A stretch of DNA of 21,958 nucleotides from the NCBI GenBank assembly GCA_945869245.1, contig CAMBOY010000011.1, positions 1-21,958 of the forward strand, in the 5' to 3' direction. Below are positions 1 through 7,458 of this stretch, piece after piece. Position 1 is the first letter of the stretch, and each line of letters begins with the position of its first letter. A program made the position numbers and the translations under genes. The notes under the pieces are model-generated. The model had not been told where the DNA came from and made no database searches. It was given only the letters and a program-made list of their open reading frames with translations. This stretch comes from Hydrogenophaga intermedia. Lineage in GTDB: Bacteria; Pseudomonadota; Gammaproteobacteria; Burkholderiales; Burkholderiaceae_C.

Positions 1-1
1 G

Positions 2-874
2 GACGGCACCGCCCAGACCCTGTTGTTCTTCGCCTTCTTTGCCGCCTTTGCGGTGAAGGTGCCGATGTGGCCGGTGCACACCTGGCTGCCGGATGTGCAC
101 GTGGAAGCCCCCACCGGTGGCTCTGCGGTGCTGGCGGCCATCATGCTCAAGCTCGGCGCCTACGGCTTCTTGCGCTTCTCGATGCCCATTGCTCCGGATG
201 CCGCCCACGAATGGGCTTGGCTCATGATCACGCTGTCGCTGGTGGCGGTGATTTATGTCGGCTTGGTGGCGATGGTGCAGCAGGACATGAAAAAGCTGGT
301 GGCCTATTCGTCGGTCGCCCACATGGGTTTTGTGAGCCTGGGCTTCTTCCTGTTCAACGAGTTGGGTGTGACCGGTGCCATCGTGCAGATGATCGCCCAC
401 GGTTTTGTGTCGGCCGCCATGTTCTTGGGCATTGGTGTGCTGTACGACCGGGTGCATTCGCGCGAGATTTCTGCCTACGGTGGTGTGGTCAATACCATGC
501 CGCGATTCGCCGCCTTTGCCCTGTTGTTCACCATGGCCAACGCCGGCTTGCCGGGTACCGCCGGTTTTGTCGGCGAGTGGATGGTGATCCTGGGCGCGGT
601 CAAGGTGAACTTCTGGATCGGCATGCTGGCCGCATCGGCCCTGATTTTTGGCGCGTCGTATTCGCTGTGGATGTTCAAGCGCGTCTACCTGGGTGAGCCA
701 GGCAACGACCAGGTCAAGGCATTGACCGACATCAACGGCCGCGAGTTTCTTGTCATGGCCTTGCTGGCGGTGATGGTGCTCTTGATGGGCGTGTATCCCA
801 AGCCCTTCACCGACGTGATTGATCCGTCTGTGACCCAGCTGCTCAGCCATGTGGCGCAGTCCAAGCTGAAGTAA
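2..874 (+). CDS. nuoM: NADH-quinone oxidoreductase subunit M (complex I), 3' part
   Basis: This is the C-terminal part (290 codons) of a proton-pumping, antiporter-like membrane subunit of respiratory complex I; the gene begins before the window and reading frame 2 is open from the first bases. The visible part has many hydrophobic segments and the Proton_antipo_M signature: a lysine before WPVHTWLPD followed by HVEAPT, the lysine in IMLKLGAYGF, and KKLVAYSSVAHMGF. The first two lysines correspond to the membrane lysines of the proton path in this family. It ends 21 bases before nuoN, as in standard nuoA-N operons, which supports NuoM over NuoL or an Mrp subunit. The 5' end is missing only because the window starts here; nothing suggests a pseudogene. 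Confidence 0.97.
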   Translation, partial: DGTAQTLLFFAFFAAFAVKVPMWPVHTWLPDVHVEAPTGGSAVLAAIMLKLGAYGFLRFSMPIAPDAAHEWAWLMITLSLVAVIYVGLVAMVQQDMKKLVAYSSVAHMGFVSLGFFLFNELGVTGAIVQMIAHGFVSAAMFLGIGVLYDRVHSREISAYGGVVNTMPRFAAFALLFTMANAGLPGTAGFVGEWMVILGAVKVNFWIGMLAASALIFGASYSLWMFKRVYLGEPGNDQVKALTDINGREFLVMALLAVMVLLMGVYPKPFTDVIDPSVTQLLSHVAQSKLK

Positions 875-895
875 ACCGATTGACGAGAACCGACC

Positions 896-2392
896 ATGAT
901 TGACCAACTCAGCTGGGTGGCCGCATACCCCGAAATCTTGTTGCTGGTGATGGCCTGCGCCATCGCGCTGGCCGACCTGTATGTGAAGTCGGCCTTGCGC
1001 ACCGCGACCTATGGCCTGTCGCTGGCCACCTTGGCCGGTGTGGCTTGGTTGACTGCGGTGTACGCCAGCAATGGCCAGACCGTCAGTGGCTTTGGCGGCA
1101 TGATCGTGAGCGATCCTTTTGCCAATTGGCTCAAGTGCTTTGCTGCGCTGGCTATGCTGGTCACACTGGTCTATGGCCGCGCCTACGCCGGCGCGCGCGA
1201 CATGCTGCGTGGTGGCGAACTGTTCACCCTGAGCTTGCTGTCGCTCGCCGGTATGTTCGTGATGATCTCGGGCCAGAACTTTCTGGTGATCTACCTGGGT
1301 CTGGAACTGCTGACCCTCTCGGGCTACGCCTTGGTAGCGTTGCGCCGCGACGACTTGGCCGCCACCGAAGCCGCCATGAAGTACTTTGTGCTGGGCGCGC
1401 TGGCCAGCGGCTTCTTGCTCTACGGCTTGTCGATGGTGTACGGCGCCACCGGCTCCTTGGCTCTGCCCGAGGTGGTGCAGGCCATCGCTGGCGGTGAAGC
1501 CACTCTCAAAGGCTCGCAGCAGGTGCTGGTGCTCGGCTTGGTGTTTGTGGTGGCTGGCCTGGCCTTTAAGCTGGGTGTGGTGCCTTTCCACATGTGGGTG
1601 CCCGACGTGTACCACGGCGCGCCCACTGCGGTGACGCTGATGATTGGTGGCGCGCCCAAGCTGGCCGCTTTTGCCATCGTCATCCGTTTGCTGGTCGAAG
1701 GCATGGCTCCCCTGGCGTTCGACTGGCAAGGCATGCTGGCGGTGCTGGCGGTGGTCTCGCTGCTGGTGGGCAATCTCGCCGCCATCGCCCAGACCAACCT
1801 CAAGCGCATGCTGGCGTTTTCCACTATCGCGCAGATGGGCTTTTTGCTGCTGGCGCTGGTGGCCGGTGTGGTCGGCGGCGACCAAGGCAATATGGCCAAC
1901 GCCTACGCCTCGGGCATGTTTTACGTGATCACCTATGTGCTGACCACCTTGGGCACGTTTGGTGTCATTCTGCTGCTCTCGCGCAAGGGATTTGAATCCG
2001 AAGAAGTCAGCGATCTGGCCGGCCTGAACCAGCGCAGCCCGCTGTACGCCGGCGTCATGGCGGTCTGCATGTTCTCCCTGGCTGGTGTGCCCCCGATGGT
2101 GGGTTTCTATGCCAAGCTGTCGGTGTTGCAGGCTTTGTTGGCCGCGCCGAGCGCCTTCTATGTGGGCCTGGCGGTGTTTGCCGTGATGATGTCGCTGGTC
2201 GGCGCCTTCTACTACCTGCGCTTGGTCAAAGTGATGTACTTTGATGAACCCAGCCAGACCGCTGGCATCGAAGCCGGGGCCGACGTGCGTGCCGTCTTGT
2301 CGGTCAACGGCGCTTTGGTGCTGTTGCTGGGGGTGGTCCCCGGTGGTCTGATGGCCTTGTGCGCCCAGGCCATTGCCCAATTGTTGGCCTGA
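896..2392 (+). CDS. nuoN: NADH-quinone oxidoreductase subunit N (complex I)
   Basis: This is the 498-residue inner-membrane antiporter-like subunit N of complex I, full length for the family. It is hydrophobic throughout (about 14 helices expected) and carries the Proton_antipo_M core. Landmarks are LGLELLTLSGYALVAL, KYFVLGALASGFLLYG, GLAFKLGVVPFHMWVPDVY with its membrane lysine, and the following HGAPTAVTLMIGGAPK. The ATG is preceded by a modest GAGAA ribosome site and lies 21 bases after nuoM. The next gene (DUF2818) starts 26 bases after the stop, so nuoM, nuoN and the four-gene tail probably share one transcript. Phenylalanine codons are a mix of TTT and TTC (about 15 and 9 by hand count), a useful baseline for the surrounding genome. 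Confidence 0.98.
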   Translation: MIDQLSWVAAYPEILLLVMACAIALADLYVKSALRTATYGLSLATLAGVAWLTAVYASNGQTVSGFGGMIVSDPFANWLKCFAALAMLVTLVYGRAYAGARDMLRGGELFTLSLLSLAGMFVMISGQNFLVIYLGLELLTLSGYALVALRRDDLAATEAAMKYFVLGALASGFLLYGLSMVYGATGSLALPEVVQAIAGGEATLKGSQQVLVLGLVFVVAGLAFKLGVVPFHMWVPDVYHGAPTAVTLMIGGAPKLAAFAIVIRLLVEGMAPLAFDWQGMLAVLAVVSLLVGNLAAIAQTNLKRMLAFSTIAQMGFLLLALVAGVVGGDQGNMANAYASGMFYVITYVLTTLGTFGVILLLSRKGFESEEVSDLAGLNQRSPLYAGVMAVCMFSLAGVPPMVGFYAKLSVLQALLAAPSAFYVGLAVFAVMMSLVGAFYYLRLVKVMYFDEPSQTAGIEAGADVRAVLSVNGALVLLLGVVPGGLMALCAQAIAQLLA

Positions 2393-2418
2393 CAGCGGTC
2401 TCTTCAGGAGTGCATGGA

Positions 2419-2721
2419 ATGCCCCACGACACCGCCGTTTGGCTGGTCTTGGCGGTGGCGCTGCTGGGCGCCAACTTGCCGTTTGTGAACAACCGGTGGC
2501 TTGCTCTGTGGCCCAAGGCGCAGCCCAAGCATTTGGGTCATCATGTGCTGGAATTGGTGGTTTTGTATGGTGTGGTGGGCGCAGTCGGCCTCGGGTTGGA
2601 GCATTACGGTGGCCAAATCTATCCCCAGGGGTGGGAGTTTTACGCCACCACCGCCGCGCTGTTCTTGACCCTCGCTTTCCCCGGTTTTGTTTGGCGCTAC
2701 CTGTACAAGTCCAAGCACTGA
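2419..2721 (+). CDS. DUF2818 family small membrane protein
   Basis: A 100-residue protein with two to three hydrophobic stretches (about residues 6-20, 43-60 and 76-92), so probably a small inner-membrane protein. Short polar elements such as LPFVNNRWLALWP and the basic C-terminus YLYKSKH fit the DUF2818 family, which is repeatedly found directly after nuoN in betaproteobacteria. The ATG at 2419 is chosen because AGGAG (2406-2410) lies just upstream and because the protein then begins with a hydrophobic helix; a longer frame back to 2359 would overlap the nuoN end. The stop is 4 bases before the Nudix gene. No function is established that I know of; its constant link to nuoN suggests a role with complex I, but that is inference. 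Confidence 0.9.
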   Translation: MPHDTAVWLVLAVALLGANLPFVNNRWLALWPKAQPKHLGHHVLELVVLYGVVGAVGLGLEHYGGQIYPQGWEFYATTAALFLTLAFPGFVWRYLYKSKH

Positions 2722-2725
2722 CCGC

Positions 2726-3313
2726 ATGTCAGACCATCTGAACGAACAGGCCCTGTCCCGCGAGTCGGTGTTGCAGGGCCATTTTTTGCGTGTGGTGCGC
2801 GACACCGTGCGCCTGCCCGACGGCGCCACCGCCACCCGCGAATACGTGCTGCATCCCGGTGCGGTGATGGTCATTCCCTGTCTGGACGATGGCCGTGTGG
2901 TGCTGGAGCGGCAATACCGCCATCCCATGCGCGAGGTCATGATCGAGTTCCCGGCCGGCAAGCGCGACGCCGACGAGCCCTTGCTGGCCTGCGCCCAGCG
3001 CGAGCTGCGCGAAGAAACCGGCTACCAGGCGCGCGAATGGGCCTACGCCGGTTGCCACGCGCCCACCATCGCCTATTCGGACGAGCGCATTCACATCTGG
3101 TTCGCGCGTGGTCTGACCCTGGGGCCGCGCCAACTCGACGCGGGCGAGTTCCTTGAGGTGTTTACTGCCACCCCCGCCGAGCTGCTGCAGGCCTGCCGCG
3201 ACGGGCGCATCACCGACGGCAAGACCCTCACCGGTGCCCTGTGGTTGTCCCAGGTCTTGCGCGGCGATTGGACGCTGGACTGGCAGGCCACGCCGGATAA
3301 TGTGACCCCATGA
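2726..3313 (+). CDS. Nudix hydrolase, ADP-ribose pyrophosphatase-like
   Basis: A 195-residue soluble Nudix hydrolase. The full Nudix box (GX5EX7REUXEEXGU) is present at residues 78-100: G78, E84, then RELREETGY at 92-100, with E93, E96 and E97 as the metal-binding glutamates. Upstream, VLERQYRHPMREVMIEFPAG is the typical lead-in of the NudF/ADP-ribose pyrophosphatase branch, so the likely reaction is ADP-ribose to AMP plus ribose 5-phosphate; other sugar-nucleotide substrates are possible. The ATG at 2726 was chosen because it follows the DUF2818 stop by 4 bases; the frame is open 13 codons further, inside DUF2818. There is no strong ribosome site, so coupling to the upstream gene is likely. 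The stop overlaps the next start (ATGA). Confidence 0.95.
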   Translation: MSDHLNEQALSRESVLQGHFLRVVRDTVRLPDGATATREYVLHPGAVMVIPCLDDGRVVLERQYRHPMREVMIEFPAGKRDADEPLLACAQRELREETGYQAREWAYAGCHAPTIAYSDERIHIWFARGLTLGPRQLDAGEFLEVFTATPAELLQACRDGRITDGKTLTGALWLSQVLRGDWTLDWQATPDNVTP

Positions 3314-3768
3314 AAGTGTTGAACCTCCAATGCGAGCACCAGCACAGTTTTGAGGGCTGGTTCGCTTCCGAAGACGACTTTGTGCAGCAGGGTGAACGCG
3401 GCCTGCTCACCTGCCCCATGTGTGGCTCGGCCACGGTGCACAAAATGCTTTCGGCACCGCGTCTCAACCTCAAGTCTGCGCGTTCGAACGAGCCGCCAGC
3501 GTCTGCCAAGCCAGATGCCGCTGCGGTGTCGCATGTGCCCGCCGCCTTGCAGGCGCAGTGGCTGCAAGCGGTGCGCACGCTGATGGCCAAAACCGAGGAC
3601 GTGGGCGAGCGTTTTGCCACCGAGGTGCGCGCCATGCACTACGGCGACGCCGAGGAGCGGGCGGTACGCGGCCAGGCCACGCCCCAGCAGGCGATGGAGC
3701 TGATCGAAGAGGGCATTGAGGTGCTGCCCTTGCCCGCGCTCGACGTGTTCAAAGAGCCCTTGCAGTAA
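3310..3768 (+). CDS. DUF1178 family protein (zinc-ribbon-like)
   Basis: A 152-residue protein of the DUF1178 family, recognised from its N-terminus: KVLNLQCEHQHSFEGWF, then LLTCPMCGS and VHKMLSAPRLN. Cys8, His10, His12, Cys35 and Cys38 could form a zinc site; that they bind metal is inference. The middle (residues 55-80) is Ser/Ala/Pro-rich and probably flexible, and the C-terminal half is helical and acidic. The ATG overlaps the Nudix stop as ATGA, giving tight translational coupling. The function is unknown to me. It is the last gene of the nuo-linked unit, followed within 11 bases by a strong terminator hairpin. Confidence 0.92.
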   Translation: MKVLNLQCEHQHSFEGWFASEDDFVQQGERGLLTCPMCGSATVHKMLSAPRLNLKSARSNEPPASAKPDAAAVSHVPAALQAQWLQAVRTLMAKTEDVGERFATEVRAMHYGDAEERAVRGQATPQQAMELIEEGIEVLPLPALDVFKEPLQ

Positions 3769-3778
3769 GCGCCGCAAG

Positions 3779-3813
3779 ACACAAAAAAGGGTGGCTTAGC
3801 CACCGTTTTGTGT
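3779..3813 (+). terminator. Rho-independent terminator of the nuo-linked operon
   Basis: The stem GGTGGC (3790-3795) pairs with GCCACC (3799-3804) around a TTA loop. It is extended by ACACAAAA (3779-3786) pairing with TTTTGTGT (3806-3813). The A tract on the left and T tract on the right let it work in both directions. It begins 10 bases after the DUF1178 stop. Confidence 0.85.
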
Positions 3814-3817
3814 GCAC

Positions 3818-3844
3818 GCCAAGCCCTTGCTGCGCTTGGCTTTT
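3818..3844 (+). terminator. Second tandem terminator hairpin
   Basis: GCCAAGC (3818-3824) pairs perfectly with GCTTGGC (3834-3840) around a 9-base loop and is followed directly by TTTT (3841-3844). It sits five bases after the first terminator, so the two form a tandem stop. A much weaker third hairpin, CGAA/TTCG at 3853-3864 followed by CTTTT, comes next. Confidence 0.65.
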
Positions 3845-3993
3845 CTACGAACCGAAGTGCTTCGCTTTTATCGACAGGCCAAGCCTTCGAGAGACCAACT
3901 ACCACCGGCCACTCGCCACTCTGACCCCTGCGGTGGAGGCCTGACTTGAACCAACCAGCCTCTGCGATTCCCGGGACGACTCAGTATGGCCGT

Positions 3994-4019
3994 GCTTGGG
4001 CATCCGACGTTGCCCGAGC
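3994..4019. promoter_or_regulatory. Inverted repeat just upstream of the efflux cassette (possible operator or leader hairpin)
   Basis: GCTTGGGCA (3994-4002) and TGCCCGAGC (4011-4019) are inverted copies, with one G-T pair in RNA terms, around the 8-base spacer TCCGACGT. The element ends 14 bases before the chosen start of the adaptor gene. It could be the operator of a dimeric repressor or a 5' leader hairpin. No regulator gene is next to the cassette, so the assignment rests on symmetry and position alone. The rest of 3870-3993 shows no gene and no convincing sigma-70 promoter. Confidence 0.35.
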
Positions 4020-4033
4020 AGATTGGGTCCACA

Positions 4034-5329
4034 ATGGACACCATGTCACGCCGCTCTGTTCTCGCCATCGTGGCTTTGATCGCAGTCCTTCTTGTGGCCC
4101 TCGGCACATGGTGGACGACCCGCGCCCCCTTGGTGCCGGCGGTCAGCGCCCAGATGGCGCCGCTGGTGCGGACCCTGCAGTTTTCCGCGCGTGTGGCCAC
4201 CGCGTCGCGCGTCGAGCTGGGCAGCACCCTCACCGGGCGCGTGCTGGAAGTGGCCGTGGCCGAAGGCGCGCTGGTCAAGGCCGGTGACGTGCTGGTGCGG
4301 CTCGAGAGCGACGAGTTGCTGGCCTCGCTGGCGCAAAGCCAGGCCGGCGAACGCCAGGCCGCCGCGCGCCTGGCGGGCTTGCGCAGCACCGGCCGCAGCG
4401 CGGTGCAGGCCGGTGTGGCGCAGGCGGAGTCGGTGCGGTTGGCCGCGCAAGCCGAACTCAAGCGTACGTTGGACCTGGTGGCCAAGGGCTTTCTCAGCGA
4501 AGCGCGACTGGACGAGGTGCGTCGCGCGGCGGCGGTGGCACAGGCGCAACTGGATGCCGCACGCGCGCAGAGCGCCGCCAATGCCGAGCCGGGCACCGAC
4601 GTGGCCCAAGCACAGGCACAGCTGGCGCTGGCCAGTGCCGCCCGCGCCGCCGCCGAGGCGCGCTTGGCCGAGGCCGTGCTCACCGCGCCGGCCGATGCGC
4701 GTGTGCTCTCGCGCCTGGTCGAGCCCGGCCAGATCGTGCAGCCCGGTCGCGCGCTGCTCGGCCTGGCGCTCGCCGGTCCGTTGCAGCTCGTGGCGCAGGT
4801 GGATGAGCGCTACCTGGGGCAACTCCAGCCCGGCCAGACGGCCGGTGTGCTGCCCGACGCCTACCCGGCGCAGCGGTTCGCGGCCGCGGTGCTGTCCATC
4901 GCACCGCTGGTCGATGCGCAGCGCGGAGCGATTGAGGTCAAGTTCTCGCTGCCACCGCCCACGCCGGCCTTCCTGCGCGAGGACATGACCTTGTCGGTGG
5001 AAGTGGAGACCGCACGCAGCGAGCGGGCGCTGGTGGTGCCGACCAGCGCACTGCGTGGCGACGAATCGACGGGTTTCAGCGTCTGGCTCGAGCGCGACGG
5101 GCGGGTCGAGACGCGCCAGGTGCGCCTGGGGCTGCGCACGCTGGACGCGGCCGAGGTGATCGAAGGCCTGAGCGAGGGCGAGCGGGTGCTGATCGGCACG
5201 GCACCGCTTCCTGGCCAGCGGGTGCGCGTCGACACCGCTGGCACGCCTGCGGTGGCGGCGCTGCCCCAGACTGGCAAAGGCACGAAGGAAGTCGCCGGCG
5301 CTGCGATGAACCATACGACGGGCCGCTGA
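4034..5329 (+). CDS. HlyD/MacA-type periplasmic adaptor subunit of an ABC exporter
   Basis: A 431-residue membrane fusion protein. A basic N-terminus and one hydrophobic helix (about residues 8-28) anchor it in the inner membrane, with the rest in the periplasm. A lipoyl-like half (TGRVLEVAVAEGALVKAGD, then VLVRLESDEL) leads into a long Ala/Gln/Arg-rich coiled coil (about 95-215). The second lipoyl half (LTAPADARVLSRLVEPGQIV) and beta-barrel domains follow. ATG 4034 is chosen because it puts the helix at the very N-terminus; ATG 4043 is equally possible and 3986 would add 16 unlikely residues. No strong ribosome site helps. The permease gene starts 10 bases after the stop. Its partner genes make it a MacA/DevB-like adaptor; the substrate is unknown and no outer-membrane channel gene is nearby. 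Confidence 0.92.
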   Translation: MDTMSRRSVLAIVALIAVLLVALGTWWTTRAPLVPAVSAQMAPLVRTLQFSARVATASRVELGSTLTGRVLEVAVAEGALVKAGDVLVRLESDELLASLAQSQAGERQAAARLAGLRSTGRSAVQAGVAQAESVRLAAQAELKRTLDLVAKGFLSEARLDEVRRAAAVAQAQLDAARAQSAANAEPGTDVAQAQAQLALASAARAAAEARLAEAVLTAPADARVLSRLVEPGQIVQPGRALLGLALAGPLQLVAQVDERYLGQLQPGQTAGVLPDAYPAQRFAAAVLSIAPLVDAQRGAIEVKFSLPPPTPAFLREDMTLSVEVETARSERALVVPTSALRGDESTGFSVWLERDGRVETRQVRLGLRTLDAAEVIEGLSEGERVLIGTAPLPGQRVRVDTAGTPAVAALPQTGKGTKEVAGAAMNHTTGR

Positions 5330-5339
5330 TGGCACCCCC

Positions 5340-6563
5340 ATGATGTTCGGATTCGAACGCCGCGTCGCCACACGCTTCCTGCGCGAAGGGCGCATGCAAA
5401 CGATGCTGATCATCGTCGGCGTGGCCGCGGGCGTGGCCGTCGTGGCCTATATCTCGGCGCTGATCACCGGGCTGCAACAGAACACCATCGAGAAGACCCT
5501 GGGTGCCCAGGCGCACCTGACGCTGAGCCCGCTCGACGACGTGGTGCTGGCCGCGCGCGCGCCAGTCAGCGCCGGCACCGCTGAACTGGTGCAGACACAA
5601 CCGCGCGCGCAGCGGCCGCGCTCCATCGGCAACTGGCAGTTGCTGGTGCCCCTGCTCGAAGCCATGCCGGAGGTGGCGGCGGTCTCGCCGATGGTGTCGG
5701 CCGCCGGCCTGGCGACGCGCGGCGAGGCGTCCAAGGCGATTGCGCTGGTGGGCGTGGACCTCGACCGCTACGACCGGATCGTCAGCCTGCGCTCCAAGGT
5801 CGTCGACGGCACGGCGCGGCTGGAGCCCGGCGAGGGCATCATCGGCCGCGAACTCGCCGACGACTTGGGCGTGCGCGTCGGTGACCGCGTCGGCATCGTT
5901 ACCGGCGGCGTCAGCGACTCGCTGCGCGTCACGGCGCTGGTGGACTTGGGTGTGCGCGAACTCAACCGGCGCACGGTGATCGTGCCACTGCGCACGGCGC
6001 AGAGCCTGGCCGGCCTGCCCGGCGGTGCCACTCAACTGGACCTGACGCTGGTCGACATCTGGTCGGCGCAGACGCTGGCGGACGACCTCGCCGCGCGCTG
6101 GCCCTACAAGGCCGAGAGCTGGCAACAGGCCAACGCGCAACTCGTGTCGGCGCTGAATGCGCAGTCGGTGAGCACGTCGGTGATCCGCGGTGTGGTGATG
6201 GTCGTCGTGGTGCTGGGCATTGCCAGCGTTCTGGTGGTGTCGGTGGTGCAGAAGCGGCGCGAGATCGGCATCCTGCGCGCGATGGGCGCTACCCAGGGCC
6301 AGGTGCTGCGCATCTTCCTGCTGCAGGGCGCGATCGTCGGTGCGCTGGGCTCGGCGCTCGGCGTGCTGCTCGCGGTGCTGCTGATCTGGGCCTTCACGAC
6401 CTTCGTGCTCGGCTCCGACGGTCTGCCGCTCTTCAACATCACGCTGGAGCCCGCGTTGGCGCTGCGCGTGGCCGCCATCGCCACGGTGTGCGGCGTGCTC
6501 GCCGCGGTGGCGCCAGCGCGCCGCGCCGCCAGGCTCGACCCGGCGCAAGCGATCCGCCTATGA
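5340..6563 (+). CDS. ABC transporter permease, FtsX/MacB/LolC family
   Basis: A 407-residue permease with the four-helix FtsX/MacB layout: a first helix at about residues 21-45, a large periplasmic domain (about 46-280), then helices near 281-303, 328-357 and 374-392. The family signature between helices 2 and 3, KRREIGILRAMGAT (305-318), contacts the ATPase, and the C-terminus has the usual APARRAARLDPAQAIRL. Two consecutive ATG codons (5340, 5343) could start it. It is sandwiched between adaptor and ATPase genes and overlaps the latter as ATGA, so the three form one operon and one complex (DevBCA-like, or a split MacAB). All seven phenylalanine codons are TTC, unlike nuoN, supporting a different origin for this cassette. 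Confidence 0.95.
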   Translation: MMFGFERRVATRFLREGRMQTMLIIVGVAAGVAVVAYISALITGLQQNTIEKTLGAQAHLTLSPLDDVVLAARAPVSAGTAELVQTQPRAQRPRSIGNWQLLVPLLEAMPEVAAVSPMVSAAGLATRGEASKAIALVGVDLDRYDRIVSLRSKVVDGTARLEPGEGIIGRELADDLGVRVGDRVGIVTGGVSDSLRVTALVDLGVRELNRRTVIVPLRTAQSLAGLPGGATQLDLTLVDIWSAQTLADDLAARWPYKAESWQQANAQLVSALNAQSVSTSVIRGVVMVVVVLGIASVLVVSVVQKRREIGILRAMGATQGQVLRIFLLQGAIVGALGSALGVLLAVLLIWAFTTFVLGSDGLPLFNITLEPALALRVAAIATVCGVLAAVAPARRAARLDPAQAIRL

Positions 6564-7294
6564 GCACACCCGCCCTGGCGGCCACACCCGCCGTGCTGTT
6601 GGAACTGGACGGCGTGCGCAAGAGCTACAACCTCGGCCTGCCGAACGAAGCCGAGGTGCTGCACGGCGTGTCGTGTCGCATCGGCCGGGGCGAGTTCGCT
6701 GCCCTGATCGGCCCGTCGGGCTCGGGCAAGAGCACGCTCCTGAACATCGTGGGCCTGCTCGAGCACATGACGGCCGGCAGCTACCGCATCGATGGCGAAG
6801 AGGTGGGCGGACTCGACGACGCCGCGCTCACGCTGCGCCGGCGTTCCACGCTGGGCTTCGTGTTCCAGTTCCACCATCTGCTGCCCGCCTTCAGCGCGCT
6901 GGAGAACGTGACATTGCCGGCCCTGATGCGCGAGGGCCACATCACGGCGGCTCAGCGCGAACGTGCGCGTGCCATGCTGTCTGCCGTCGGTCTGGGCGAT
7001 GCGATGGACAAGCGCCCGGGCGAGTTGTCCGGCGGCATGCAGCAGCGCGTGGCGATCGCGCGCGCCCTGGTGCTTGAACCCCCGCTGGTGCTGGCCGACG
7101 AGCCCACCGGCAACCTGGACACGGCCTCGGCCGACGAGGTTTTCGCGCTGATGCGGAAAATGCACGCCGAGCTGAAGACGTCCTTTCTGGTGGTGACGCA
7201 CGACACGCGACTGGCCGCCCGCTGCGACCGCGTGCTCGAACTGGTGGACGGGCGGCTCGTCCACGACGGCGCGGCACCTGCCCCAGCCAAGTAG
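6560..7294 (+). CDS. ABC transporter ATP-binding protein, LolD/MacB-type
   Basis: A 244-residue ATPase of the MacB/LolD/FtsE class that powers the preceding permease. Walker A GPSGSGKST is at 51-59, the Q-loop glutamine at 103, the signature LSGGMQQ at 156-162, Walker B with D180-E181 in LVLADEPTGNLD, and the switch histidine at H214. The strand before Walker A and the GLLEHMTAG stretch also fit LolD. The ATG at 6560 overlaps the permease TGA (ATGA); a longer frame from 6488 would only run inside the permease gene. With an adaptor present, the complex is more likely a MacAB/DevBCA-type exporter than a Lol lipoprotein-release system. The substrate cannot be read from the sequence. Confidence 0.95.
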   Translation: MSTPALAATPAVLLELDGVRKSYNLGLPNEAEVLHGVSCRIGRGEFAALIGPSGSGKSTLLNIVGLLEHMTAGSYRIDGEEVGGLDDAALTLRRRSTLGFVFQFHHLLPAFSALENVTLPALMREGHITAAQRERARAMLSAVGLGDAMDKRPGELSGGMQQRVAIARALVLEPPLVLADEPTGNLDTASADEVFALMRKMHAELKTSFLVVTHDTRLAARCDRVLELVDGRLVHDGAAPAPAK

Positions 7295-7422
7295 GACCCC
7301 TTCCGCAAGCAGGCGCACTGTGTCAGGGAGCTGGCCCAAGCGCGGTCCTGATGCGACAGTCCCTGCAGTTTGAACTGTGCACGGTACGTGCTGCGCGGGA
7401 GCCAAACCGGGGAACACAACCG

Positions 7423-7452
7423 CTTGGGTTGGACCCGAAGTTGAGGGTTTTT
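7423..7452 (+). terminator. Weak candidate terminator after the efflux cassette
   Basis: CTTGGGT (7423-7429) can pair with ACCC-G-AAG (7433-7440, one bulge) and a T5 run follows at 7448-7452, seven bases past the stem. This is the best candidate in the 164-base gap 7295-7458 between the convergent ATPase and photolyase genes. Otherwise that gap shows no gene and no clear repeat. Confidence 0.25.
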
Positions 7453-7458
7453 GTGAGC

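Noticed and set aside
3986..4033. Earlier ATG (3986) for the adaptor protein
   Set aside because: It would put 16 residues unlike an export signal before the membrane anchor and would cover the inverted repeat; the start at 4034 gives a normal anchor.
4034..7294. Reading the three-gene exporter as a LolCDE lipoprotein-release system
   Set aside because: There is one permease, not a LolC/LolE pair, and a HlyD-type adaptor is present, which fits MacAB/DevBCA-type exporters instead.
7324..7365. CAGGGA and TCCCTG pair after the efflux ATPase gene
   Set aside because: Six bases separated by about 30 are expected by chance in this composition and no T run follows.
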